64,000 bases of DNA from Aureispira sp963837355 (lineage in GTDB: Bacteria; Bacteroidota; Bacteroidia; Chitinophagales; Saprospiraceae), in the NCBI GenBank assembly GCA_963837355.1, contig CAWIMY010000007.1, positions 62,001 through 126,000 on the forward strand, read 5' to 3'. Position 1 is the first letter of the stretch, and the number at the start of each line of letters is the position of its first letter. This document shows positions 9,210 through 19,025 of the stretch, one piece after another. A model generated the notes under the pieces. It was given only the letters and a program-made list of their open reading frames with translations, was not told the origin of the DNA and did not search any database. The position numbers and the translations under genes were made by a program.

Positions 9210-10571
9210 ATGATTACGGATGCTATATCCCCCTTAGATGGGCGTTACGCTGGAAAATTGATTCCCCACCGCGCTTATTTTTCTGAAAAAGGTTTGATGT
9301 ATTACCGCTGCAAAGTGGAATTGCTCTACGTCTTGGCTCTCGACAAAACCGACTTGTTTGCGCCGTTAAATGCGACGGAAAAAGCCAATATTCAAGACTG
9401 TATGGATAATTTTACGGAGGCAGATTATGTGCGCATCAAGGAAATTGAAAGCGTGACCAACCACGATGTGAAAGCCTGCGAAATCTTTTTGCGGGAGCGC
9501 ACCGAGTTGCGCGATGTGAACATGCTGCACTTTGCATTAACGTCGGAAGATGCCAATAACTTGGCGTACACGTTTATGCTCAAAGACTACTTGGAGGAGC
9601 AGCATTTGCCGCAAATGGAAGCCTTGCTCACCAAGCTGATGGACTTAGCCGAGCAGTGGAAAACGATTCCTTTTCCTTGCCGTACCCACGGCCAAAAAGC
9701 CTCTCCTAGTACCGCAGGAAAGGAAATAGCGGTTTTTGTCAATCGCATTACGCGGATTTATAAAGAATTGAAAAGCTTTACTTTTTTGGGGAAGATCAAT
9801 GGCGCGGTAGGCAATTACTCGGCCATGTTAGCGGCTTTTCCCGATTTTGATTGGTTGGGCTTTGCGCATGATTTTTTGCAAGAACAAGGGCTTTCGCCAA
9901 ACATTGCAACGACGCAAATTGAAGACCACGACACGTGGGCCACCTACTTCAATTGGACGCGCCAAATCAATAACATCTTGATGGACTTGGATGTAGATTG
10001 TTGGTTGTATATTTCTAAGGATTTGTTTTCTGAAAAAGTAAAAGAGGGCGAAGTAGGTTCGTCTACCATGCCTCACAAAGTGAATCCAATCAATTTTGAG
10101 AATAGCGAAGGGAATTTGATGTTGTCGAACTCTATGCTAACCTTGTTGTCGGATAAATTATGCCGCTCCAGAATGCAGCGCGATTTGTCGGATTCTACTG
10201 TCCAGCGCAATATGGGATCAGCGTTGTGCTACGCTTCTTTGGGCGTGACAGAGTGCTTGCGTGGATTGAATAAATTGACCATCAACGAACACAATTGCCG
10301 CGCAGAATTGGACGACAGCCCTGAGCTATTGGCAGAGCCGATTCAAACCATTCTAAAAATCGTTGGCGTAGACGATCCTTATACCTTGCTCAAAAAAGTA
10401 TCGCGCGGTCAAAAGCCCACCCGTGAAATGCTCTTAGAATTGGTTGATAGTTTGGACATTGATGCCGCGATTAAACAACGCATTCACCAACTACATACGG
10501 TGGATTATATTGGGGACGCGGTCAGAATTTGCGACCTCACCTTGGAAACCGCGCGCGCGGCGATGGTCTAG
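9210..10571 (+). CDS. purB: adenylosuccinate lyase
   Basis: A 453-residue lyase of the fumarase/aspartase superfamily. It removes fumarate from SAICAR and from adenylosuccinate, so it acts both in IMP synthesis and in the AMP branch. The signature loop SSTMPHKVNP carrying the catalytic serine is near residue 284, and TSEDANNL and HGQKASP match the other active-site regions of the E. coli-type enzyme (456 residues). ATG 9210 (MITDAIS) is the start. The frame stays open upstream through the tandem repeat to a TTG at 8976, but that 78-residue extension is only repeat translation (N, R, T, E, Q) and is rejected. Confidence 0.95.
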   Translation: MITDAISPLDGRYAGKLIPHRAYFSEKGLMYYRCKVELLYVLALDKTDLFAPLNATEKANIQDCMDNFTEADYVRIKEIESVTNHDVKACEIFLRERTELRDVNMLHFALTSEDANNLAYTFMLKDYLEEQHLPQMEALLTKLMDLAEQWKTIPFPCRTHGQKASPSTAGKEIAVFVNRITRIYKELKSFTFLGKINGAVGNYSAMLAAFPDFDWLGFAHDFLQEQGLSPNIATTQIEDHDTWATYFNWTRQINNILMDLDVDCWLYISKDLFSEKVKEGEVGSSTMPHKVNPINFENSEGNLMLSNSMLTLLSDKLCRSRMQRDLSDSTVQRNMGSALCYASLGVTECLRGLNKLTINEHNCRAELDDSPELLAEPIQTILKIVGVDDPYTLLKKVSRGQKPTREMLLELVDSLDIDAAIKQRIHQLHTVDYIGDAVRICDLTLETARAAMV

Positions 10572-10608
10572 CAAGGCTTTGTTTACAGAATTATAAGAAC
10601 CACAACAG

Positions 10609-11865
10609 ATGAAAATAGCAATTATAGGCTCAGGGGGTAGAGAACACGCGTTGTCTTGGAAATTGGCGCAAAGCTTAGGGCAAGACGCGGTCTATACCCT
10701 GCCGGGTAACGACGGCATTCCCCATAGTTACCCCATGGATATATTGGATTTTGAAGCGATCGAGCAGTTTTGTCGAGCCAATGCCATTACCTATATTTTT
10801 GTAGGCCCAGAAGTACCTTTGGCCGCAGGAATTGTCGACTTTTTTAAAGGGAAGTCGATTCAGGTGTTAGGCCCTAGCCAACAAGCGGCGCAATTGGAGG
10901 GCTCGAAGATTTTTTCTAAGCAGTTTATGGAGCGCTATGGCGTTGCAACGGCGGCTTTTGAAGCGTTTGAAACGGTGACTGCGGCGGAGGAAACCGTCCG
11001 TCGTAAGCAAGGCAATTTGGTCATTAAATATAGTGGCTTGGCGGCAGGAAAAGGGGTTTTCGTTTGCGACAACGAAGAAGAAGCTTTTGCGGCCTTGGAT
11101 GATTTGCGCAAGCAGTACAGCGAACAGTGTTCGTTTTTGATTGAAGACAAAATAGAAGGCGATGAACTATCGCTCATCGGTTTTACAGATGGGCAGAGCA
11201 TTCGCTTGCTGTTGCCGTCGCAAGACCACAAACAACTGTTGGACGGTGACAAAGGCCCCAACACGGGCGGCATGGGTGCGTTTTGTCCTGTGCCTTTTTG
11301 GAACGCCGATTTAGCGGAAGCGATTGAAGAAAAAATCATTGCCCCTACGTTGCGAGGTATTCAGGCCGAGGAGATGGATTATAAGGGCGTTATTTATTTT
11401 GGAATTATGTTGGGAAAGAACGGTCCTGAGTTGTTAGAATACAACGTGCGATTTGGCGATCCTGAAACCGAGGTCTTGTTACCCGCTCTGAAGAGCGACT
11501 TGGCCGACATTGTCCGTGCTTGTTTGGAGGGGCGGTTGTCCGAGCTCACTTTGGAATTTAAGGAGGGGTATTTTGTGGATGTGGTACAGGTCTCAGGGGG
11601 GTACCCCAAGAGTTACGAAAAGGGCTTTCCGATTCGGGGCTTGGAGCAGGCCAGCGAAACCGCCTTGGTTTTTCAGGCGGGTACACGCTTGATCGACGGG
11701 CAACTGTGTAACAATGGTGGGCGCGTGCTCAATATTGTGGCGCAGGGCACGACGTTGCAAGAAGCTATTGATAATGTTTACCGCGCTTGTGAACAAGTAG
11801 AATTTGAGGGTTGTTTTTATAGAAAAGATATTGGACAACGCGTCCACAAAGGTCTTTATTTATAG
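10609..11865 (+). CDS. purD: phosphoribosylamine-glycine ligase (GAR synthetase)
   Basis: A 418-residue ATP-grasp enzyme of the second purine step. MKIAIIGSGGREHAL is the hallmark N-terminus. LVIKYSGLAAGKGVF is the ATP-grasp lysine region, DHKQLLDGDKGPNTGGMGA is the GARS signature, and LEYNVRFGDPETEVLLP is the metal-binding end of the grasp domain. Length is normal. It follows purB after 37 bases and precedes purN by 27 bases, consistent with one transcript. Confidence 0.96.
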   Translation: MKIAIIGSGGREHALSWKLAQSLGQDAVYTLPGNDGIPHSYPMDILDFEAIEQFCRANAITYIFVGPEVPLAAGIVDFFKGKSIQVLGPSQQAAQLEGSKIFSKQFMERYGVATAAFEAFETVTAAEETVRRKQGNLVIKYSGLAAGKGVFVCDNEEEAFAALDDLRKQYSEQCSFLIEDKIEGDELSLIGFTDGQSIRLLLPSQDHKQLLDGDKGPNTGGMGAFCPVPFWNADLAEAIEEKIIAPTLRGIQAEEMDYKGVIYFGIMLGKNGPELLEYNVRFGDPETEVLLPALKSDLADIVRACLEGRLSELTLEFKEGYFVDVVQVSGGYPKSYEKGFPIRGLEQASETALVFQAGTRLIDGQLCNNGGRVLNIVAQGTTLQEAIDNVYRACEQVEFEGCFYRKDIGQRVHKGLYL

Positions 11866-11892
11866 TCCTTTTCATAGTATAATAATAAAAAC

Positions 11893-12486
11893 ATGAAACA
11901 GAAAATAGCTATTTTTATTTCGGGAAGAGGCAGCAATATGAAGGCTCTTTTGGAGGCTTGTGACACAGGGATTTTGAAAGATTTGGCGGAAGTGGTGTTG
12001 GTGTTTTCTAATCAACCCAAAGCGGCGGGTTTGGAAACGGCTAGAGCCGTAGGTATTCCGACTAAAGCCCTGCCCTCCAAAGGGAAACGAAGAGAAGATT
12101 TTGACAGTTCTGTCTTAGAGTTGTTGCAGCCTTATCGGCCAAATTATATTATTCTAGCAGGCTATATGCAAATTTTATCGCCTGTATTGATCGAGGCATA
12201 CATGGGGCATATTATCAACATCCACCCTGCCGATACACGGGTACATCAAGGGTTGAAGGCGTATGAATGGGCATTAGATGAGAAATTAGAGATGACGCAT
12301 ATCACCGTACATTATGTGGATGAGGGCGTCGATACAGGGCGGATTATTGCTCAATATCCTGTAAATTTGAAAGGGACGACAACCTTGCAGGAAATACAAC
12401 AACGCGGTTTGGCGGTAGAACACGCCAATTACAGCCGTGCCATAAAACTTGTCCTAGAAAGTGACCTCAAACGGCGACAGTCGTAA
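11893..12486 (+). CDS. purN: phosphoribosylglycinamide formyltransferase (GAR transformylase)
   Basis: A 197-residue folate-dependent formyltransferase of the third purine step. The N-terminus KIAIFISGRGSNMKALL is the phosphate-binding loop. LAGYMQIL and INIHPADTR form the folate/GAR site with the catalytic histidine in NIHP, and HYVDEGVDTGRIIAQ holds the catalytic aspartate. The segment after NIHP (ADTRVHQGLKAYEWA) differs from the common SLLPxxxG form but keeps the same spacing. It lies between purD and purF. Confidence 0.93.
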   Translation: MKQKIAIFISGRGSNMKALLEACDTGILKDLAEVVLVFSNQPKAAGLETARAVGIPTKALPSKGKRREDFDSSVLELLQPYRPNYIILAGYMQILSPVLIEAYMGHIINIHPADTRVHQGLKAYEWALDEKLEMTHITVHYVDEGVDTGRIIAQYPVNLKGTTTLQEIQQRGLAVEHANYSRAIKLVLESDLKRRQS

Positions 12487-12551
12487 TAAGGTTGCTACTA
12501 TTTTAATCATTTAGGAGCCGTTGGGCTTTATGTAGTGCTAATCATAACGTT

Positions 12552-14000
12552 ATGTGTGGAATTGTAGGTTTTGTAGGACGGGAAAAAATTGTGTACGATT
12601 TGATGATGGGCTTAACGGCACTCCAACATCGTGGACAAGATGCGGCAGGTATTACTACCTTCAAAAAATTGTTTCATGAAAAAAAAGGCTTGGGCTTGGT
12701 CAACAATGTGTTTGAAGAAAAGCACTTGGAGCGCTTGATGGGTGATATTGGCATTGGCCACGTACGCTATACTACCCACGGGTCTAATGAATTGAAAAAT
12801 GCGCAGCCTATTGGCACCAACTATCCTTTTGGGATTTCAATGGCGCACAATGGCAATGTGACCAATTTTGAGGAGATCAGTGAGCGCTTGTACCGCGAGT
12901 ATCATATCTTACCCAATACGACCAACGATTTGGAGTTGATTCTCTATACGTTTGTGTCCGAATTGCGCGCCTCGAAAGACTTGGGAAATGTTAGCCCTGA
13001 AGATATTTTTGATGCGGTCGAAGCTACGCAAAAAAGCGTTCAAGGAGCCTATTCGGTGGTGTCGATCATTGCCAACCACGGCTTGCTGGCTTTCTGTGAT
13101 CCCAACGGCATCCGCCCGCTTATCTTAGGTAAAAAGGAAACTGACGAAGGGGTGGTTTATGGAATTGCTTCCGAGACGGTTTGTTTTGACCACTTGGGGT
13201 ATGAAGTGGTACGGGATTTAGCGCCCGGCGAGATGATTTTTATTGATAAAGACAAGACGGTACACAGTCGCCACGGGTACCGCATTGCCCAGCGTTTTTG
13301 TGTGTTTGAATTCATTTACTTTGCTCGCGAAGATTCTTATTTGCACACGCGTTTGGTAGCGGGGCAACGTGTAAAAATGGGGCGACAGCTCGCTAAGAAG
13401 GTACGGGCTGCGGGATTAGAACCTGATATTGTGATTGACGTACCCACTTCGGGCTATTTTGCAGCCTCGGGCTTGGCCGAAGAACTTGGCATTCCACACC
13501 GTCGTGGCTTGGTCAAAAGCAACTACATTGGTCGTAGTTTTATCTCGTCCAAACAATCGGAACGCGAAGATATTGTTAAGCGAAAACTGAATCCTATTGC
13601 TAAAACCGTAGAAGGCAAAAAAGTAGCTGTGGTAGATGATTCTATTGTTCGGGGGACTACTTCTAAGCGTATTGTGCAAATTTTGAGGGAAGCAGGCGCC
13701 GCCGAAATTTATTTCATCTCTGCTGCCCCACCGCTCCTGCACCCCTGCATTTACGGTATTGATATGTCAGTAACGACGGAGCTCATTGCCGCGAATCGCA
13801 CCACAGAAGACATTCGCAATTACATTGGAGCGGACGCGTTGGTGTACCAGTCGTTGGAAGATTTGAAAGAACAATTTGACGCTATGGGCTTGAATACTTG
13901 CATGGCGTGCTTGTCGGGAGATTATCCAACGCCTAACGCGAAATTGGCGTTGCAACAAATTGAGCAAGAGCGCCGCGCGGCGAAAGCAGATCAGTATTAG
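12552..14000 (+). CDS. purF: amidophosphoribosyltransferase
   Basis: A 482-residue enzyme that commits PRPP to purine synthesis. Cys2 of MCGIVGF becomes the glutaminase nucleophile after Met removal. VAVVDDSIVRGTTS is the PRPP-binding loop of the phosphoribosyltransferase half. Cysteines at CVFEFIYFAR, HPCIYG and the C-terminal CMAC pair in LNTCMACLSGDYPT match the four ligands of the [4Fe-4S] cluster of the Bacillus-type enzyme, so an oxygen-sensitive Fe-S form is likely. In the Bacillus enzyme the N-terminal residues are a cleaved propeptide; here Cys is at position 2 with no propeptide. It ends the purine cluster. Confidence 0.95.
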   Translation: MCGIVGFVGREKIVYDLMMGLTALQHRGQDAAGITTFKKLFHEKKGLGLVNNVFEEKHLERLMGDIGIGHVRYTTHGSNELKNAQPIGTNYPFGISMAHNGNVTNFEEISERLYREYHILPNTTNDLELILYTFVSELRASKDLGNVSPEDIFDAVEATQKSVQGAYSVVSIIANHGLLAFCDPNGIRPLILGKKETDEGVVYGIASETVCFDHLGYEVVRDLAPGEMIFIDKDKTVHSRHGYRIAQRFCVFEFIYFAREDSYLHTRLVAGQRVKMGRQLAKKVRAAGLEPDIVIDVPTSGYFAASGLAEELGIPHRRGLVKSNYIGRSFISSKQSEREDIVKRKLNPIAKTVEGKKVAVVDDSIVRGTTSKRIVQILREAGAAEIYFISAAPPLLHPCIYGIDMSVTTELIAANRTTEDIRNYIGADALVYQSLEDLKEQFDAMGLNTCMACLSGDYPTPNAKLALQQIEQERRAAKADQY

Positions 14001-14010
14001 CCGTTGTCGT

Positions 14011-14652
14011 TTAAGACGGCGTTTCTAAAGCAGGGAGTTCGTACATTTTTCGGTGGCGATTGATGACATCGGTCATTACCGTTTTGAGTTCTTCCCAAGT
14101 GGTGGAGCGATCAAATGCCCCTTGTGCCGCCCGCTTTTCTAGTTCTTCTAGTAAGAATTGGCTTTTGTATTTGATGTTTTCAGCAATGGGATGGCTACGG
14201 TTGTTATCCGTAATATCGCGGGTTAGTTCTAAGGCATAATGCAAATAACGAAATGCTTTGTCGTAGTCGTTGGTGACAAAGAATTCGCGCTCGGCTAGTT
14301 TGAGGTAAGATTGTGGGTTGAGGTAATTGAATGCCGCTGCTTCGTGGTACAAAAGCGCTTGCTCCATTTGCCGCTCATTGGCGTAAGCATTGGCCAAATA
14401 ATAGAGGCCAAAGGAGGCTTCGTGTAGGGCTTGTGGCTGGGAGCTGAGCTGGTTTTGCAACTCCTCGACAGACAGTGCTTGAAAACGTTCAAAGAGCTGC
14501 AAGTAGTCTTGGCGATCCAAATTGGGCGTTACCGAAAGGCCTAATTGATTGTATGGATTGCTGCGCAATTCGTCTAGCGAATAGATCTTTTCAGATTGGC
14601 AGGCAGTCAGTAAGAACAAGAGGCAGGCAAGTGAACTAAATGATACGCGCAT
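14011..14652 (-). CDS. lipoprotein with TPR-like helices, function unknown
   Basis: A 213-residue protein with a lipoprotein signal peptide (lipobox LLTAC, lipidated Cys about residue 18). The rest is helical with repeat-like segments (GLYYLANAYANERQMEQALLYHE, shown here only in part as ANAYANERQMEQALLYHE, and YDKAFRYLHYALEL), suggesting two or three tetratricopeptide-like helix pairs. It is convergent with purF, with only 10 bases between the stops. No enzyme motif is visible. It probably sits at the periplasmic face of a membrane; partner unknown. Confidence 0.8.
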   Translation of the reverse strand: MRVSFSSLACLLFLLTACQSEKIYSLDELRSNPYNQLGLSVTPNLDRQDYLQLFERFQALSVEELQNQLSSQPQALHEASFGLYYLANAYANERQMEQALLYHEAAAFNYLNPQSYLKLAEREFFVTNDYDKAFRYLHYALELTRDITDNNRSHPIAENIKYKSQFLLEELEKRAAQGAFDRSTTWEELKTVMTDVINRHRKMYELPALETPS

Positions 14653-15021
14653 GGTTGTATTATTTTAGGTGAATGGCCAAGCAAAAAAGGCCTTTTTGTT
14701 GTAGCTTAGAGGAGCGAAGAAGTCAGGGGAGTGTTTTATTTTTATAGTCCCTTCTACCAACGATTTTTTAAGAACGCCTAATATAGGTAATCCGTTAAGA
14801 TAATTGGCCGCCCCTTTATGAATTCTTTTGATGCTACTCTTCTTCAAAAAGCTCGCTGAGCTTAGTTAGATAACGCTAAATAAAGGGATTCAATTTTATT
14901 AGAGTAAAAAAACCTTGTTATCTTTAGTCCGCCCTAAGGTGGGCAGAAGAAACCATTTACAGAGAAATTGTTACCGAACAATTTCGTGGAACATCTTACA
15001 ACTCCCAAAAAAACAATTACA
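14653..15021. other. intergenic stretch upstream of the PDH E2 gene
   Basis: About 370 AT-rich bases between divergent genes. TATCTTTA near 14918-14926 matches seven of eight positions of the Bacteroidota -7 element and could serve the E2 gene, but I see no TTG at the right distance. A 60-codon frame on the - strand is not convincing. Confidence 0.4.
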
Positions 15022-16350
15022 ATGGCAGATATAGTACGCATGCCCGCATTAAGCGATACCATGGAGGAAGGCACCTTAGTAGCTTGGCACAAGAGTGTCG
15101 GCGATGCCGTGGAGTCTGGTGAATTACTAGCAGAAATTGAAACCGATAAAGCGGTAATGGAATTCCAAAGCTTTTATGATGGGGTGTTGCTCCACATTGG
15201 AGTAGAAGAGGGGAGTGCGGTACCCGTTGATGCTGTGATTGCCGTAATTGGGCAAGAAGGAGAGGACTACAAAGCTGCTTTGGCGGCTGAGAACGATGGC
15301 AATGCTGCTCCTAAAGACAACAGCACCGACGAGAAAAAAGAAGCGCCAGCTCCTGAAAAGGAAGAACAGCCTTCGGAAGAAACCTTACAAAAGGTGGCTG
15401 AACCCTTGCAAGAATACCAAGCCAAACACGATATTGAAATGAACGCTTCTGCTTCAGATGATGGCCGTGTCAAAGCTTCTCCGTTAGCGAAAGCAATGGC
15501 AAAAGAAGAAGGCATCGAGCTTGGTCAAGTAAAAGGCAGTGGCGATGATGGCCGTATCGTAAAACGCGATATTGAGGACTATCTAAAACAACCGAAAAAG
15601 CAAACCGCTCCAGCGGCAACGCCATCCAACAACACCAGCAATCAACCCGTTAATTTACCCCAACCACAAGGCGAATACGAGGACACAAAGGTCAGCCAAA
15701 TGCGCAAAGTAATCGCGCGTCGTTTGGGAGAGAGCAAATACTCTGCGCCGCATTTCTATCTAACGATGGAAATCAACATGGATAAGTTGATGCAAACTCG
15801 CAAACAAATCAATGGCTTGTCCGACACTAAAATCTCTTTCAACGATTTTGTCGTAAAAGCAGCGGCCAAAGCCTTGAAAGAACACAAAAATATCAATGCC
15901 GCTTGGCAAGGCGATACGATTCGCACCTTCAACTATGTTAACATGGGCGTCGCGGTAGCGATTGACGAAGGGTTAGTAGTACCTGTTGTTCGCAACGCGG
16001 ATACAAAGTCTTTGTCTCAAATTGCGACCGAAATTCGCGATTTGGCAGGTAAAGCCCGTGACCGAAAATTGACTCCCGAACAAATGACGGGCAATACCTT
16101 TACGATCTCTAACTTAGGGATGTTTGGTATTGACGAGTTTACCGCAATTATCAATTCGCCCGATGCCTGTATCTTGGCAGTCGGAGCGATTAAGCCCCGC
16201 TTGGTCATGGACAACGGTGAAGTCAAAGAATCGAACTTCATGAAAGTGACGCTTTCTTGTGACCACCGTGTGGTGGACGGCGCGTCAGGAGCAAAGTTTT
16301 TGCAGACGCTACAAGCGATTTTGGAAGAGCCGATGCGCTTGATTATCTAA
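15022..16350 (+). CDS. pdhC: pyruvate dehydrogenase E2 component (dihydrolipoamide acetyltransferase)
   Basis: A 442-residue acyltransferase core of the pyruvate dehydrogenase complex. The N-terminal lipoyl domain has K43 in ETDKAVME as the lipoylation site and begins with the MPALSDTMEEG form typical of the PDH type. A charged Pro/Glu/Lys linker follows, then the E3-binding domain (KASPLAKAMAKEEGI). After a second linker comes the catalytic domain with the DHRVVDG motif near 414-420. ATG 15022 (MADIVRMP) is the start; upstream codons in the frame do not resemble the family. Only one lipoyl domain is present. E1 and E3 genes are not adjacent. Confidence 0.92.
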   Translation: MADIVRMPALSDTMEEGTLVAWHKSVGDAVESGELLAEIETDKAVMEFQSFYDGVLLHIGVEEGSAVPVDAVIAVIGQEGEDYKAALAAENDGNAAPKDNSTDEKKEAPAPEKEEQPSEETLQKVAEPLQEYQAKHDIEMNASASDDGRVKASPLAKAMAKEEGIELGQVKGSGDDGRIVKRDIEDYLKQPKKQTAPAATPSNNTSNQPVNLPQPQGEYEDTKVSQMRKVIARRLGESKYSAPHFYLTMEINMDKLMQTRKQINGLSDTKISFNDFVVKAAAKALKEHKNINAAWQGDTIRTFNYVNMGVAVAIDEGLVVPVVRNADTKSLSQIATEIRDLAGKARDRKLTPEQMTGNTFTISNLGMFGIDEFTAIINSPDACILAVGAIKPRLVMDNGEVKESNFMKVTLSCDHRVVDGASGAKFLQTLQAILEEPMRLII

Positions 16351-16380
16351 GGAAAAAACGTGTTTTATATACCGTATCAA

Positions 16381-16415
16381 GCAGCGTTCTTGAAAAAGGG
16401 CGCTGTTTTTTTTTT
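16381..16415 (+). terminator. terminator after the PDH E2 gene
   Basis: Arms GCAGCG (16381-16386) and CGCTGT (16401-16406) with extra pairing inside are followed by about ten T. It sits 30 bases past the stop codon. Confidence 0.7.
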
Positions 16416-16484
16416 GCAATTCCAACTAATTGTCGTTTTTTATAGTCTTTATTAGTACCCCCACGTTACTTTCAACCCCTTGTT

Positions 16485-17312
16485 ATGTTGTTCAAAAAAA
16501 GAACACTAGTGCTACTTGCATTGGTGGTAGGCAGTTTGTTAGCTTGCAAAAAAAACGATCCTATTTCTCCGACTCCAACTCCTGTTGTAGTCTCTCCCGT
16601 CGACTCTTCTTCTCCCTACGAATCGTTGGAAGGGTATTTTTATGTCGAACGAATAGGGAGCAGTCTTTATTCTAGTTCTTCGGGGTATTTTAATACCTAT
16701 GACACCGCTGATCTGTTTCTGGAAACGCGCGTGGTAGATGACAGCTTAGTCATCTTAGATTGGCGGCTTCCGATTGATTCTGTAGGACAGCGAGTATTTA
16801 CGTTTTCCGCTACGTATTTGTCCCGATTGCACACCACAACGGTCTACTTCAATAGTGATTACAGCTACCTTGAAGTGAATTATGACAATGGCTATGTCGC
16901 AGGACAGAGCCGCAAAGCCGCCAGCTTCAAAGGAAATAGAGCGCTCAAGGGGCGACTGCCCAACAGTGGTTCGCTCTATACGTTAGCGGTAACGCGCAAG
17001 AATACAACCACGAATATAGACACCCAATACACGGGAGATATCGTCATCGAACACCGTTCTGGTTCTGCTTTGACTATGGGCGATAAAGGATCGACTATAT
17101 TGGAGTTGGATGGGGAACCCTTTAGTGTAGGTACTTTCTTTACCCATTACCAAGAGCGAAAAGACCATTCGACTAGAGAGGGATATATCAAACACTATTG
17201 GAAAAATGATAGCTTTTCTATGGAAAAACTTGCGATAGAGTATAACAATCTCGGAGGTTCTCCTACGACTCCAGATACGACCTATCATTACTTCCGTGGG
17301 CGTAAGAGATAG
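16485..17312 (+). CDS. lipoprotein of unknown function
   Basis: A 275-residue lipoprotein with lipobox LLAC (Cys about residue 21), then a Pro/Thr/Ser-rich linker (SPTPTPVVVSPVDSSSP). The remaining 230 residues are rich in aromatic and Ser/Thr residues, with alternating patterns that suggest a beta-sandwich or beta-barrel-like fold. I do not recognise the family. Convergent with the SusD gene, with a shared terminator between them. Likely surface or periplasmic. Confidence 0.78.
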   Translation: MLFKKRTLVLLALVVGSLLACKKNDPISPTPTPVVVSPVDSSSPYESLEGYFYVERIGSSLYSSSSGYFNTYDTADLFLETRVVDDSLVILDWRLPIDSVGQRVFTFSATYLSRLHTTTVYFNSDYSYLEVNYDNGYVAGQSRKAASFKGNRALKGRLPNSGSLYTLAVTRKNTTTNIDTQYTGDIVIEHRSGSALTMGDKGSTILELDGEPFSVGTFFTHYQERKDHSTREGYIKHYWKNDSFSMEKLAIEYNNLGGSPTTPDTTYHYFRGRKR

Positions 17313-17433
17313 AAGTTCTTATGGATTGGGTTAGTAAGAGCGTGCCGTCTATCCCTTTTAGAGGAGAGCGAGAGGAGAGCGGGAGAAGAGCATCAGAGAA
17401 GATAGCGCGTTTTACAATAGGTAACCCCCAAAA

Positions 17434-17466
17434 AAAAGCCGTTCCGACTAGGTCGAAACGGCTTTT
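17434..17466. terminator. bidirectional terminator between the lipoprotein and susD
   Basis: A 15-bp stem with one mismatch (17434-17448 with 17452-17466) and a three-base loop, with A run on the left and T run on the right, so it can serve both converging genes. Confidence 0.8.
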
Positions 17467-17495
17467 ACTATTTTATAACTAGTGACTAGGTAGGA

Positions 17496-18995
17496 CTAGT
17501 TGATGTCCCACCATAGTTTAGTATCTAAGGCATCAGGGCCACCCAATAAGGCAACACCAGCAGCGTATTGCTCGCCGTTTAGTGTTTGCTCATCTGTGGG
17601 GTAAAGCATACGGTTAGGAATGCCAACACCATCCAAAGGACCACCAGCAGGCGTTTGTAGAATACCGAAGTCTAATCTTCTGTACTCTGCCCATCCTTGG
17701 ATTCCTTGCATGTAAAGAGCAATCCATTTTTGACGACCGATTACTTCTCTCCAAGTTTCTGTCGCTGTCAAGGTAGTATAGTCTACTTCAGGTTGAGCGA
17801 TGTAAGCAGCAATATCAGCAGCGGTTAAAGTACCCGCGTTATCCCAATAAAGCATAGACGCTTCGATACCGTTGTTGTAGTGTACCGCAGCGGCACCAGC
17901 ACCAGCAAATCCACGCTCTGCAGCTTCTGCTAGCAAGAATTCAACTTGTGCATAGTCCATGTAGATACCAGGAGCAGTTTCTGCTATTACTTGTGGGTTT
18001 CTTTGAGAAATGTCCGCATCTAATGTCAACGCAGCATCGGCCTCTGTCAAACCGTAAACTTCTCCTACAAAGGTACCTGTAGAAACAGCAGGCGAGTAGT
18101 AAAAACCAATACGGGGGTCACCCAAACGATCCAATTCGTCAACCATTGTGCTAGAAGCTGCAAAGTCATTACGAGTTTTGTAATCTTCTGCTAAAGGGTT
18201 GTTGTTTGGAGCGCCGTTCATGTACATGAACAAAGCGTTGTCATCGTTAGAAGTCATTACACCAGCAGCAATGGCTTCAGCGACAGCTGCACCAGCTTCT
18301 GCCGTTTTAACATCAGCCATACGCATCGCAACGCGCATTTTTAGAGAGTTGGCAAATTTCTGCCATTTAGAGATGTTACCATTGTAGATCATATCTCCTT
18401 TTACCGAGTTATCGCTATTGTCGAAGTTGCTAATCGCATCGTTCAACATATCAATCATACCCAAGTAAATGTCTTCCTGAGCATCGTAAGCAGGAAAAGG
18501 AAAATCAGCTCCTTGTAGTGCTTCAGAGAAAGGAATAGGTCCCCAAGAGTCAGTCATATTTTGGTACAACCAAACTTGTAGTGTTTTCGCGATCGCGATT
18601 TGGTTTTCTGGCTTACCGAATCCTTCGTAATCACCAGGTGTGTTGGTGTTTAGACGAATGATTTCTTCCAAATCCTGCAAAGAGCGGGTGTAGAAGAACG
18701 CCCAGTAGTTGTTGGTAATACCAACACGTAAGGCATATCTAGATTCTGCACTGTACTGGTTAGAAGCCCAGTATTGCGCCAATTGGTTGCCACGACGGCC
18801 ATTGAACCACTCATCCCAAGTATAGTCCATCATTGACTTTTGAGCGTTGGTCAAAAGAAAAGAAGTGGCCGTAGTGGTAGAGTTGTTAGGGTCAGTATTG
18901 ACCACGTCGAAGCGCTTTTGGCAAGCCGTAAAGACCATTCCAAAAACAGCGCACAATAGCGCATACTTCATAACTTTATTTAAATGAATTTTCAT
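17496..18995 (-). CDS. SusD/RagB-family outer-membrane lipoprotein
   Basis: A 499-residue lipoprotein (lipobox FTAC, Cys about 25), the nutrient-capturing lid partner of the SusC channel encoded directly upstream. The body is helical with the TPR-like scaffold of the SusD_2 subgroup: NTDPNN near the N-terminus, and YPTDEQTLNGEQY near the C-terminus. It begins 30 bases after susC ends, so the two form one transcript. No glycoside hydrolase, peptidase or regulator is adjacent, so the substrate cannot be inferred. Confidence 0.92.
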   Translation of the reverse strand: MKIHLNKVMKYALLCAVFGMVFTACQKRFDVVNTDPNNSTTTATSFLLTNAQKSMMDYTWDEWFNGRRGNQLAQYWASNQYSAESRYALRVGITNNYWAFFYTRSLQDLEEIIRLNTNTPGDYEGFGKPENQIAIAKTLQVWLYQNMTDSWGPIPFSEALQGADFPFPAYDAQEDIYLGMIDMLNDAISNFDNSDNSVKGDMIYNGNISKWQKFANSLKMRVAMRMADVKTAEAGAAVAEAIAAGVMTSNDDNALFMYMNGAPNNNPLAEDYKTRNDFAASSTMVDELDRLGDPRIGFYYSPAVSTGTFVGEVYGLTEADAALTLDADISQRNPQVIAETAPGIYMDYAQVEFLLAEAAERGFAGAGAAAVHYNNGIEASMLYWDNAGTLTAADIAAYIAQPEVDYTTLTATETWREVIGRQKWIALYMQGIQGWAEYRRLDFGILQTPAGGPLDGVGIPNRMLYPTDEQTLNGEQYAAGVALLGGPDALDTKLWWDIN

Positions 18996-19025
18996 GTCAA
19001 TTCGTTAATTTTACGTTGGTAATGA

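Noticed and set aside
14665..14847. 60-codon - strand frame between the lipoprotein and PDH E2 genes
   Set aside because: Too short, low-complexity composition and no signal or motif.
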